NCBI RefSeq assembly: GCF_018531495.1
Contig: NZ_JAHDTI010000019.1
Location: 1-64,000, forward strand
Direction of reading: 5' to 3'
From: Nonomuraea sediminis
GTDB lineage: Bacteria > Actinomycetota > Actinomycetes > Streptosporangiales > Streptosporangiaceae
DNA length: 64,000 bases
The position numbers were made by a program, and so were the translations under genes. Shown here in pieces: positions 24,891-32,481 of the stretch. Position 1 is the first letter of the stretch; each line of letters starts with the position of its first letter. The notes beneath the pieces were generated by a model, which did not search any database, had not been told where the DNA came from, and worked only from the letters and a program-made list of their open reading frames with translations.

Positions 24891-25778
24891 CCGGTGGTCA
24901 GTCCCGGTGAGGGTCTGCACGCCGTACGAGCGGATCGCGATGCGCGAGTCGGCGAGCACGTGGTCGATCGTGACGCCCGGCAGCGCCCCCCATCCGTGCG
25001 TCGGCCAGGTGGCCGTGAGCCCCTGCCCCGTGACGTCCGCGGCGTCCCGGTAGCCGCCGGCAAGCAGCTCGCGCAGCGGCGCGTGGTCGAGCGTGGCGTT
25101 GAAGTCGCCGGCCAGCACCCGCGGCATCCCGCCCGCCCGCGGCAGCGCCCGCAGCCCCTGCGCCCAGCACGCGGCCCCGAAGGAGAAGTGCGGCGCGCAG
25201 GGATGCACTGACATGACCTCCACCGCGGACCCGCCGGGCGGCCGCAGCACGGCCCGCGCCTGCCGGAACCCCACCTCGATCATCGGCCCCTCCGACAGCG
25301 GGAACCGCGAGAAGATCCCCGACCCAGAAGCGCCCGGGGTGGACCTGTCGACCACATAAGGCAGCAGGCGCCGCACCCCCGCCAGCCGGGCCACGGCCTC
25401 GGGCGTGAGCTCCTGCAGCGTCAGCACGTCGGGCCGCAGCCGCCGCACCATCGCCTCCAGCTCCGCCACGTCCGCCGACCCGACCTCCAGGTTGGCCGAC
25501 AGCACCCGCAGCGCCATCCCGCCGGCCTCCGGGTTCCCGTCGCCGAAGAACCTGGGCAGCACGGCCACCCCCAGCGCCACCGCGCTGACCAGCGCGACCC
25601 CGGCCGCCACCCACCGCCGCAACGCCCCCGCCAGCACGAGCGGAATCACCGCCGCGAGAGCGGCGTACGGGGTGAAAGCCACCACCTGCACCCACCGGAA
25701 CACCGGCGCCACCCCGGACACCCGCAGAGCGGCCCAGACGGCGAAAGGCACAACGAAGACCCACACGACAGCGCGCAT
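24861..25778 (-). CDS. Membrane-anchored endonuclease/exonuclease/phosphatase family protein
   Basis: A 305-residue protein. Three hydrophobic segments occupy the first 80 residues; the rest is an EEP-fold domain with LRVLSANLEVGSADVAELEA, DVLTLQELTP, GIFSRFPLSEGP, VMSVHPCAP, RVLAGDFNATLDHAPLREL, IDHVLAD and GTDHRPVFAELRLP. These are the Asn, Glu, Asp-x-Asn and Ser/Thr-Asp-His catalytic motifs of the fold. Substrate may be a lipid or nucleotide phosphodiester outside the membrane. An in-frame GTG at 25793 is an alternative start. It converges on the DUF1349 gene. Confidence 0.85.
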   Translation of the reverse strand: MRAVVWVFVVPFAVWAALRVSGVAPVFRWVQVVAFTPYAALAAVIPLVLAGALRRWVAAGVALVSAVALGVAVLPRFFGDGNPEAGGMALRVLSANLEVGSADVAELEAMVRRLRPDVLTLQELTPEAVARLAGVRRLLPYVVDRSTPGASGSGIFSRFPLSEGPMIEVGFRQARAVLRPPGGSAVEVMSVHPCAPHFSFGAACWAQGLRALPRAGGMPRVLAGDFNATLDHAPLRELLAGGYRDAADVTGQGLTATWPTHGWGALPGVTIDHVLADSRIAIRSYGVQTLTGTDHRPVFAELRLP

Positions 25779-25862
25779 GCCCTGTATCGCCACGAAGGCC
25801 GCAAAGGGTTCATAAGATCGTGGGCGTCATGCGCGACGTCGAATCCAGCGGCCGCGCGGCAG

Positions 25863-26136
25863 GTGCTCCACCAGGTGCTGAGCGAGATCGACGACCCGGC
25901 CCGCCGGGCATCCGCTGCTCGCGGGGGCGGTCGCCGACGTCACGGGTCGGGCGCCGGAGGAGGCGGCCGCGCCGTGCGGGAGCGACCTGAGGTCGTACGC
26001 GGCGGCAGGGATCCCGACGCCGCACTACGGGCCGGGGGACGTGCGGTTCGCGCACGCCCCCAGGGAACAGGTCGAGCTGCGTAGCGTCACACGAGCGCCG
26101 GCACTGCTTGCCGTTCGGCGGTGCGGAACACTCTGA
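25863..26136 (+). pseudogene. Relic of an M20-family peptidase/deacetylase
   Basis: From 25909 one frame reads HPLLAGAVADVTGRAPEEAA, then CGSDLRSYAAAGIPTPHYG and PGDVRFAHAPREQVEL. This is the C-terminal metal-binding lobe of ArgE/DapE-type M20 amidohydrolases. A different frame just upstream gives VLHQVLSEIDDPARR, the expected preceding segment, so a frameshift separates them. The N-terminal two thirds are absent. The frame runs on to a stop at 26134-26136 inside the convergent FAD oxidoreductase gene. It is a degraded remnant, not a functional gene. Confidence 0.75.
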
Positions 26137-27382
26137 CCAGCGCGCCGGGGCTCATCAGCGACGGCGGCGGGTCGATCAGGTTGGCCACCCGGTGGAAGCG
26201 CCTGGCCAGCTCGGCGTCGTTCGCGGCGGCGGCGTGGAAGCGCTCCAGGTAGGCGTTCACCATCCTGATCTTCGCGGTGATCCTGCCCTGGACGCCGGGC
26301 AGCTTGAGGTCGCCGCCGACCACGATGTCCCAGGGCGCGTCGAGCAGCCGGGTGATCCTCCTGAAGAACGGCAGCGGCCGTAGCTCCAGGTCGAGCAGGG
26401 CCCTGGCCTCCAGTGCGGCCACGGTCATGCCCTGGCCGTAGAGGGGGTTGAAGGCGCAGACGGCGTCGCCGACGACCAGCAGGCCGTCGGGGAAGCGGGT
26501 CAGGCGCTCGTAGCGGCGGCGGATGCTGGCCGGGGTGCGGTAGGCGCGCGGCTCACCGATCGGCTCGAGCCCCTTCATCAGGTCGTGCAGGTCGGGGGCG
26601 GGCAGCGTGCGGGCGAAGGCGATGAACGACTCCAGGTCCAGCGGTGGCTGCTCGCCGCCGTAGCCACCGATGGTGACGATCCACCGGTCGTTCTCCATCG
26701 CCAGCGCCGCGCCGCCGCGCGGCGAGTCGGGAGTCGGGGCCACGATGGCCAGCAGGTCGCCGTCCAGGTCGCCAGGGCGGCGGCGGAACTCGCGGGTGCC
26801 GTAGCACAGCTCGATCCTGACCTGCTCCTCGACCGGGCGGTCGTAGCCCAGCTCGGTCAGCCAGGTGGGCGTCCGCGAGCCGCGGCCCGAGGCGTCCACG
26901 ACCAGGTCCGCCGGCAGGCGGGTCCCGTCGGCCAGCCGTACGCCGGTGACGCGGCCGTGGTCGGCGAGCAGGCCCGCCACCGCGCGGCTGGCCAGCAGCC
27001 GCACCCCGGACAGGCCGGTCACGCGGCGGCGGACCTGGCCCTCCAGCAGCGGGCGGCTGACCATGAGGCCCTCCAGGCCGCTCGTGCCGCGGGCCAGCTG
27101 CCTGCCCGCGTGGATCCAGCGGCCCAGCCCCTGCAGGTCGCCCTTGAGTGCGCCCTGGGCGACCAGCTCGGCGCTGAGGCCGGGCAGCAGCTCGTCCATG
27201 ACCTCGCGGCCACGGGCGAGCAGCCCGTGCGCGTGCCGGCTCTGGCCGACACCCTTCCTGTGCGCGTCGGCCGCGGGCAATGTGTCGCGGTCGACGACGG
27301 TGACGTGGTGGAACGAGCGCTGCAGTGCCGCCGCGGACAGCAGGCCCGCCATGCTCGCCCCGATGACGATGGCATGATCCAT
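26087..27382 (-). CDS. FAD-dependent oxidoreductase/monooxygenase
   Basis: A 431-residue flavoprotein of the PHBH/geranylgeranyl-reductase-like group. The FAD motif is VIGASMAGLLSAAAL at the N-terminus, LVVDASGRGSRTPTWL is the second dinucleotide motif, and LLVVGDAVCAFNPLYGQGM is the GD motif. Similar genes hydroxylate or reduce small molecules. It has no signal peptide. The DUF4267 gene lies 47 bases upstream on the same strand and may be in the same transcript. Substrate unknown. Confidence 0.87.
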   Translation of the reverse strand: MDHAIVIGASMAGLLSAAALQRSFHHVTVVDRDTLPAADAHRKGVGQSRHAHGLLARGREVMDELLPGLSAELVAQGALKGDLQGLGRWIHAGRQLARGTSGLEGLMVSRPLLEGQVRRRVTGLSGVRLLASRAVAGLLADHGRVTGVRLADGTRLPADLVVDASGRGSRTPTWLTELGYDRPVEEQVRIELCYGTREFRRRPGDLDGDLLAIVAPTPDSPRGGAALAMENDRWIVTIGGYGGEQPPLDLESFIAFARTLPAPDLHDLMKGLEPIGEPRAYRTPASIRRRYERLTRFPDGLLVVGDAVCAFNPLYGQGMTVAALEARALLDLELRPLPFFRRITRLLDAPWDIVVGGDLKLPGVQGRITAKIRMVNAYLERFHAAAANDAELARRFHRVANLIDPPPSLMSPGALVRVFRTAERQAVPALV

Positions 27383-27429
27383 GGGTTCCCCCCTGCGAAT
27401 ACGTGTTTCGCCAGAGGGTGCGGGCTGGG

Positions 27430-27846
27430 CTAGCGGGCTTCCACGTCCTTTGACGCTTTCGCGGTCCGCTGCTCCCAGAACAGGAGACCGGACGTGATCA
27501 GCACGAGCGTGGCAGCCGACCAGTGGATCATGGCGGCCGTGGCGATCGTGCCGCCGTGCGTGGCGACCGCGATCCCGTCGCCGATCGGGATGAACGCGTT
27601 GATCAGCATCACCCAGCCCAGCAACCGCCGCTGCTTCAGCCCGAGCAGCAGCAGTCCGATGGACCCGGTCGCCAGGTCCCGCACGCCCTTGACCACGTAG
27701 TAGCCGGCCGCGTCACCCTGCGGCCAGTGGGCGATGCCGAACCCGGCGGCCGCGCCCTGGCCGTTCAGCAGGAAGTTCAGCCCGAAGAAGATGACGATCA
27801 GAGCCGCGAAAGCGGCCAGGACGGTGTTGACACGGCGGAGTGACAT
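27430..27846 (-). CDS. DUF4267-type membrane protein
   Basis: A 138-residue protein with four hydrophobic helices: near the N-terminus, around residues 55-70, 75-95 and 105-122. FFGLNFLLNGQGAAAGFG and YYVVKGVRDLATG are typical of the DUF4267/DoxX-like small membrane family. The function is unknown. Upstream lies a cluster of CTAGC-N3-GCTAG palindromes, the nearest 16 bases from the ATG, so it is probably repressed by a TetR/MarR-type protein. Confidence 0.8.
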   Translation of the reverse strand: MSLRRVNTVLAAFAALIVIFFGLNFLLNGQGAAAGFGIAHWPQGDAAGYYVVKGVRDLATGSIGLLLLGLKQRRLLGWVMLINAFIPIGDGIAVATHGGTIATAAMIHWSAATLVLITSGLLFWEQRTAKASKDVEAR

Positions 27847-27862
27847 GGGGGACCTCTCATTT

Positions 27863-27926
27863 CTAGCGCTGCTAGCTATGAGAGCAACCCTAGCACTGCT
27901 ATTGCTCTATTGGCTAGCGGCGCTAG
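27863..27926. promoter_or_regulatory. Triple CTAGC-N3-GCTAG operator array
   Basis: Three dyads stand in a row: CTAGC-GCT-GCTAG (27863-27875), CTAGC-ACT-GCTAT (27890-27902, one mismatch) and CTAGC-GGC-GCTAG (27914-27926). The spacings are 27 and 24 bp. The third overlaps the 3' end of the rhodanese gene. The array sits directly upstream of the DUF4267 gene. The locally encoded TetR (28273) is flanked by a different dyad, so the cognate regulator may be elsewhere. Confidence 0.7.
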
Positions 27927-28236
27927 ATTCGACGGGAAGGCCCGCCTCGGTCCAGTCTTCGATGCCCTCCACGTAGCGGCGGACGTTGGTGTAGCCGAGC
28001 GCGGTCAGGCGGCCGGCGACGGCCTTGCTGTTGTTGCAGGCCGGGTTCGAGCAGTAGGTGACGATCGCGGCGTCCTTGTCCGGCAGCAGCGCGGCGGCGC
28101 GCTCGGCGATCTCGCCCTCGGTCAGGGCGACGGCGCCGGGCAGGTGCTGGGCCTCGTAGTACTGGCCGCCGAGCGTGTCGAGCACGATGACGTCGTTCAG
28201 CGACGCGCGCAGTTCCTCGCGGGTGATGGTGGTCAT
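27907..28236 (-). CDS. Rhodanese-like sulfurtransferase domain protein
   Basis: A 109-residue single-domain rhodanese. The active-site loop YCSNPACNNS carries the catalytic Cys, with DTLGGQYYEAQHLPGA before it and RRYVEGIEDWTEAGLPVE at the end. Such proteins move sulfane sulfur or sense thiol state. It is divergent from the TetR gene at 28273 with a GGAC-N4-GTCC operator between them, so that TetR probably represses it. Confidence 0.88.
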   Translation of the reverse strand: MTTITREELRASLNDVIVLDTLGGQYYEAQHLPGAVALTEGEIAERAAALLPDKDAAIVTYCSNPACNNSKAVAGRLTALGYTNVRRYVEGIEDWTEAGLPVESSAASQ

Positions 28237-28255
28237 TGTGAGCTCCCATAAATTT

Positions 28256-28299
28256 GGACTACAGTCCGTTTCGTGGGAGAAGTTAACGGACCGCAGTCC
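28256..28299. promoter_or_regulatory. Two GGAC-N4-GTCC operators between rhodanese and tetR
   Basis: GGACTACAGTCC (28256-28267) and GGACCGCAGTCC (28288-28299) lie 32 bp apart. The first is intergenic; the second covers the first codons of the TetR gene. This fits binding by the TetR itself for autoregulation and control of the divergent rhodanese gene. Confidence 0.7.
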
Positions 28300-28899
28300 G
28301 CTTCGTCAAGACTGGAGCTTCTGCGCCCGGAACCGGTCAGGGAGCGCGCCGACGCGGCGAGGAACCGGGAGAAGGTCCTCGCGGCCGCCGCCCGGCTCTT
28401 CGCGGAGAAGGGGGTCGAGGCGGTCTCGATGGACGCCATCGCCGCCGAGGCCGGGGTCGGCAAGGGCACGCTGTTCCGCCGCTTCGGCGACAAGTCCGGG
28501 CTCGCCGTGGCGCTGCTCGACGCGCGCGAGCGTGACCTGCAGGAACGCATCCTGTCCGGCCCGCCGCCGCTCGGCCCGGGAGCGGACGCCGCGGCGCGGC
28601 TGCTCGCCTTCGTCGAGGCCTACCTGGACTACCTGTTCGGCCACCTCGACCTGACCCGCATGTCGGAGACGGCCAGCCCCGGCGCGCGCTACCGCATCGG
28701 CGCCTACCGCTTCTGGCATCGCCACCTGGCCATCCTGCTGGGGGAGGCGTGCCCGTCCCAGGACGCCGACGTGCTGGCCCACGGGCTGCTCGCCGCGCTG
28801 AGCGGTGAGCTGGCCGCCGTCCTGACCGAGCGGTACGGCCAGGACAGGGCCAGACGGGGCATCACCGCGCTGGCGGAGAGCCTGGTGCGAAAGCCTTGA
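28273..28899 (+). CDS. TetR-family regulator
   Basis: A 208-residue TetR regulator. The helix-turn-helix region reads NREKVLAAAARLFAEKGVEA and GVGKGTLFRRFGDKSGLA; the remainder is a helical ligand domain. The GTG start at 28273 has no clear ribosome-binding site and overlaps a dyad operator, so the true start may be a little further in. It likely represses the divergent rhodanese gene and itself. The 3' end overlaps the convergent PPOX-family gene by 38 bases. Confidence 0.88.
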   Translation: MGEVNGPQSASSRLELLRPEPVRERADAARNREKVLAAAARLFAEKGVEAVSMDAIAAEAGVGKGTLFRRFGDKSGLAVALLDARERDLQERILSGPPPLGPGADAAARLLAFVEAYLDYLFGHLDLTRMSETASPGARYRIGAYRFWHRHLAILLGEACPSQDADVLAHGLLAALSGELAAVLTERYGQDRARRGITALAESLVRKP

Positions 28900-29476
28900 C
28901 GCCGAAGTAGTCGCCGCCCTTGCGCTTGAAATCGTCGGTGCCCCAGTGCCGCTGACGGGGGAGCCTGGCCAGCCGGGGGATGTGCTTGGAGCAGTGGATG
29001 TAGGCCTCCATGACCGAGGCCACCACCCAGCGCTCGGTCCGCCGCCCGGGGATGTCGGGTACGGGCAGCGCCGGATGCGCGGCACGCATGATCGCGTCGG
29101 CGACCACCGCGGCGCGGCCGTTGACGTGCAGGCCGATGAGGTCACGGAAGAAGTCGACGAACAGCAGCCCGATGTGCGGGTTCTCGACGATGTTGCCGAG
29201 GCTGGCCATCACCCCGTTGCCCCGGTAGTCGGGGAAGGTGAGCGTCCGGTCATCGAGCACCGTCACGAACCCGGGCGGGCCCGCCCTGAAGCTCGCGTCG
29301 CACTCGCCGTGCCCGTCGCTGGTGGAGACGAACACCATCTCCTGGCGGGCGATGAACTCGCGCATCCGCGGGTTCAGATGGTCGAGCATCTGGTCGGCGT
29401 AGAAGCGGGCGGCACGCGCCTGCGTGCCGCACTGCTGCTGTAAGTGCCGTTCCCCCGGACTGCCTTGCGGGTCCAT
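28862..29476 (-). CDS. Pyridoxamine 5'-phosphate oxidase-family protein
   Basis: A 204-residue split-barrel flavoprotein of the PNPOx-like group. EFIARQEMVFVSTSDGHGEC, ASFRAGPPGFVTVLDDRTL, FPDYRGNGVMASLGNIVENP and GLLFVDFFRDLIGLHVNGRA follow the FMN-binding fold. The C-terminal YIHCSKHIPRL segment is typical of the larger subgroup. The ATG at 29476 has GGAAGGA upstream. In-frame starts at 29515 and 29551 are rejected. Substrate unknown. Confidence 0.83.
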   Translation of the reverse strand: MDPQGSPGERHLQQQCGTQARAARFYADQMLDHLNPRMREFIARQEMVFVSTSDGHGECDASFRAGPPGFVTVLDDRTLTFPDYRGNGVMASLGNIVENPHIGLLFVDFFRDLIGLHVNGRAAVVADAIMRAAHPALPVPDIPGRRTERWVVASVMEAYIHCSKHIPRLARLPRQRHWGTDDFKRKGGDYFGVKAFAPGSPPAR

Positions 29477-29600
29477 GGCATGTCCTTCCGTGTCCGGAAA
29501 ACTGCAATCTGTCATGGAAGCTCGCGCGCGCCTAGGCCAGCATGGTGTCACCGGAAATCACACGACGATCGCCCGGCGTGACGTTGTCCGGCCGCCGATT

Positions 29601-30395
29601 TCATGCCTTCTCGCGGACCCTGCGGGCCTCGGGGACGATCAGCGGCGTTCCCGTCTGCGGATCGGGGATGATCTCGCAGCGCAGGTCGAACACCTCCCGC
29701 ACCAGTGACGGCGTGACGACGGAGGCGGGATCACCCTCGGCCACGATCGCGCCGTCCCGCATGACGATCAGGTGGGTGGCGTAACGGCAGGCCTGGTTGA
29801 GGTCGTGCAGCACCGCCACCATGGTCCGGCCCGCCTCGTGCAGGTCGGCGCACAGGTCGAGCACCTCGATCTGGTGGGAGATGTCCAGATACGTGGTGGG
29901 CTCGTCCAGCAGCAGGATCGGTGTCTCCTGCGCCAGCGCCATGGCCAGCCACACCCGCTGCCGCTGCCCGCCCGACAGCTCGGCCACGATCCTGTCGGCC
30001 AGCCCCGCCACGTCCGTGGCGGCCATCGCGTGGGAGACCGCCTGCTCGTCGGCCGGCGACCACTGCCGCATCAACCGCTGGTGCGGGTACCGGCCGCGCG
30101 CCACCAGGTCGGCGACCGTGATCCCGTCGGGCACGATCGAACTCTGCGGCAGCAGCCCGAGCCGCCGCGCCACCTCCTTCGACGGCAGCGACGTGATCAC
30201 GCTGCCGTCCAGGTGGACCGCGCCGTGGCGGGGCTTGAGCATCCGCGCCAGCGCGCGCAGCAGCGTGGACTTGCCGCACGCGTTCGGTCCGATGATCACT
30301 GTGAACGACCGGTCGGGGATCGTCACGTCCAGTTCGCTCGCGACAATCCGCTGGTCGTAGGCGAGGGTCAGCCCGGTGCCCGTCAACCGGTCCAT
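29601..30395 (-). CDS. Iron-siderophore ABC transporter ATP-binding protein (FecE-like)
   Basis: A 264-residue ABC ATPase. Walker A IIGPNACGKST (about 35-45; Cys replaces the usual Gly/Ala but Lys-Ser-Thr is intact), Q-loop LLPQSS, signature LSGGQRQRVW, Walker B ILLLDEPTTYLD, H-loop VLHDLNQACRYA. These define the FecE/FepC class that powers siderophore uptake. The ATG shares a base with the permease stop (TGATG), so the operon is permease-permease-ATPase. Confidence 0.92.
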   Translation of the reverse strand: MDRLTGTGLTLAYDQRIVASELDVTIPDRSFTVIIGPNACGKSTLLRALARMLKPRHGAVHLDGSVITSLPSKEVARRLGLLPQSSIVPDGITVADLVARGRYPHQRLMRQWSPADEQAVSHAMAATDVAGLADRIVAELSGGQRQRVWLAMALAQETPILLLDEPTTYLDISHQIEVLDLCADLHEAGRTMVAVLHDLNQACRYATHLIVMRDGAIVAEGDPASVVTPSLVREVFDLRCEIIPDPQTGTPLIVPEARRVREKA

Positions 30396-31402
30396 CAGTG
30401 GCGATCCTTTCGCAGGAGCAGGGCGAGATACGTGCCGCCGATCGCGGCGGTGACGACGCCGACGGGAAGCTGGGAGGGTGCGATCACGCGCTGCGCCACC
30501 AGGTCGGCCGCCGTCAGCAGCACCGCTCCCGTCAGCGCCGAGGAGATCATGGTGACGCCGGGCGAGCGCGCCAGCCGGCGCGCGATCTGCGGCGCCGCCA
30601 GCGCCACGAAGATCACCGGTCCGGCCGCCGCGGTGGCCACCCCGCACAGCAGGACCCCGGCCACCACCGCGCCCGCCCGCACGGCCTCCACCCTGATCCC
30701 CATGGAACGTGCCGCGTCGTCGCCCATCTCGATCATCCGCATCGGCCGCGAGATCCACGCCACCAGCGGCAGCAGTACGGCCAGCGCCACCCCCACCGGG
30801 ATCGCGTGGTCCCACCCGCGCCCGCCCAGGCTCCCGGTCAGCCAGGCCCCCGCGGTTGCGGCGTCGTTGATGTTGGCCCTGGTCAGCAGGTAGGAGTTGA
30901 CGGCCACGAGCAGCGCGTTGGCCCCGATCCCGATCAGGACCAGCCGGTAGCCCTGCACCCCGCGGCGGAAGGCCAGCGCGTACACCAGTACCGCGGTCAC
31001 CAGGCAGCCCGCCAGCGCCCCGCCCGCGATCACCATGGCCGAGCAGCCCGCCACCACGGCCAGGATGCCGCCGGTCGAGGCGCCGGCGGTGAAGCCGATG
31101 AAGTCGGGGCTGCCGAGCGGGTTGCGGGTCAGGCTCTGGAAGATCGCCCCGCTGACGCCGAACGCGGCGCCCACGAGCAGCCCGGTCACCACCCGCGGGG
31201 CGCGCAGCCTGCCCACGATCAGCTCGGCCACCGGCGTGCCCCGGCCGAACAGGGCCTTCAGCACGTCGGGCACGGCCACGGTGTACTCGCCCGTCGAGAT
31301 CGCCACCACGGCCACCGCGAACGCGACGGCCACCAGCACGGCCCCCACGACCAGGGCCCGCGGCGCCACCCGCACCGACCAGGACCCGAACCGGATCGTC
31401 AT
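30395..31402 (-). CDS. Iron-siderophore ABC transporter permease (FecD/FepG-like)
   Basis: A 335-residue permease with about nine to ten hydrophobic helices. FecCD hallmarks are RLRAPRVVTGLLVGAAFGVS, FQSLTRNPLGSPDFIGFTAG, and AAAGPVIFVALAAPQIARRL, the coupling region for the ATPase. With the partner permease it forms the heterodimeric channel. It begins in the stop of the upstream permease (ATGA). A longer frame extending upstream reads antisense-like and is rejected. Confidence 0.92.
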   Translation of the reverse strand: MTIRFGSWSVRVAPRALVVGAVLVAVAFAVAVVAISTGEYTVAVPDVLKALFGRGTPVAELIVGRLRAPRVVTGLLVGAAFGVSGAIFQSLTRNPLGSPDFIGFTAGASTGGILAVVAGCSAMVIAGGALAGCLVTAVLVYALAFRRGVQGYRLVLIGIGANALLVAVNSYLLTRANINDAATAGAWLTGSLGGRGWDHAIPVGVALAVLLPLVAWISRPMRMIEMGDDAARSMGIRVEAVRAGAVVAGVLLCGVATAAAGPVIFVALAAPQIARRLARSPGVTMISSALTGAVLLTAADLVAQRVIAPSQLPVGVVTAAIGGTYLALLLRKDRH

Positions 31403-32397
31403 AGCGCCGCCAGCCTCCTGCGCCGGGCCATCAGGATGAAGAGCGGGGCGCCGATCACCGCGCTCATGATGCCGACCTGCACCTCGCCCGGCGCCGCCAC
31501 CAGACGGCCCACGACGTCGGCGGCCAGCAGCAGCACCGGCGCGACCAGCGCCGAGTACGGCAGGACCCACCGCTGGTCGTGCCCGACGACCGCGCGCACG
31601 GCATGCGGGACGGCCAGCCCGACAAACCACAGCGGTCCCGCCGCGGCCGTGGCCGAGCCGCACAGCAGCGTGACGGCCACCGCGGTCAGCATCCGAGTCC
31701 TGGTGACGGCCACGCCGAGCGCCTTGCCCGCGTCGTCGCCCAGCGACAGCATGTTCAGCGGGCGGGCCAGCAGCAGGCCGAGCACCAGCCCCGCCACCAG
31801 GAACGGCGCCAGCCGTACCAGCACGTCGGGGGTCTGGCCGGCCAGCGAGCCGGTCAGCCAGAAGCGCATCCGGTCGAAGGTCTCCGGGTCGATCCGCAGG
31901 ATCGCCGAGGCGGCGGCCGTGCACACCATGCCCAGCGCCACGCCCGCCAGCGCCAGCCGTACCGGGCCCGCGCCCGAGCGGCCCGCGGAGCCCAGCGCGT
32001 AGACCGCGACGGAGGCCAGCGCCGCCCCGGCGAAGGCGAACCACACGTAGACGGCCGGGTCGGACAGCCCGAGCAGCCCCATCGCGACGGTGACGCCGAG
32101 CGCGGCGCCCTCGTTGACGCCCAGCAGTCCGGGGTCGGCCAGCGGGTTGCGGGTCAGGCTCTGCATGAGCGCCCCCGCCAGGCCGAGCGCCGCGCCGACG
32201 CCGATGCCGAGCAGCGTGCGCGGGATGCGCACCTCGCGCACGACGGTGTGGTCGCTGGAGGCGCCCGGCGCGGCGAGGGCGTCCAGCACGGTTTGCAGCG
32301 GGATCGACCGGGCGCCCAGCGCCACGCTCGCCGCCGCGACCAGGACGAGCAGGCCCAGCGCCGCGAGCAACCCTCCAGCCAGTACGGCAGGCCGCAC
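31399..32397 (-). CDS. Iron-siderophore ABC transporter permease (FecC/FepD-like)
   Basis: A 332-residue permease, first gene of the importer operon. VREVRIPRTLLGIGVGAALG, MQSLTRNPLADPGLLGVNEG and AAAGPLWFVGLAVPHAVRAV are FecCD family motifs, with about ten helices. The GTG at 32397 is preferred because a GGGAAGGGGGG site lies just upstream; ATG at 32421 is in frame but precedes that site. An iron box (32424-32442) lies directly upstream, so expression should rise in low iron. Confidence 0.9.
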   Translation of the reverse strand: MRPAVLAGGLLAALGLLVLVAAASVALGARSIPLQTVLDALAAPGASSDHTVVREVRIPRTLLGIGVGAALGLAGALMQSLTRNPLADPGLLGVNEGAALGVTVAMGLLGLSDPAVYVWFAFAGAALASVAVYALGSAGRSGAGPVRLALAGVALGMVCTAAASAILRIDPETFDRMRFWLTGSLAGQTPDVLVRLAPFLVAGLVLGLLLARPLNMLSLGDDAGKALGVAVTRTRMLTAVAVTLLCGSATAAAGPLWFVGLAVPHAVRAVVGHDQRWVLPYSALVAPVLLLAADVVGRLVAAPGEVQVGIMSAVIGAPLFILMARRRRLAAL

Positions 32398-32423
32398 CTG
32401 CCCCCCTTCCCTCAACATCAAAC

Positions 32424-32473
32424 TTAGGTAAGGCTAATCTAATAAACCGGAACGAAGGCAAGCCTAACCTTAG
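32424..32473. promoter_or_regulatory. Two DmdR/IdeR-type iron boxes
   Basis: Two 19-bp sites sit between the divergent uptake genes: TTAGGTAAGGCTAATCTAA at 32424-32442 and AAGGCAAGCCTAACCTTAG at 32455-32473. The latter reads CTAAGGTTAGGCTTGCCTT on the minus strand. Both match the actinobacterial iron box TTAGGTTAGGCTAACCTAA closely. The first would control the permease operon, the second the binding protein. Iron-loaded DmdR/IdeR represses such sites (family knowledge). Confidence 0.9.
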
Positions 32474-32481
32474 GAGATGAG

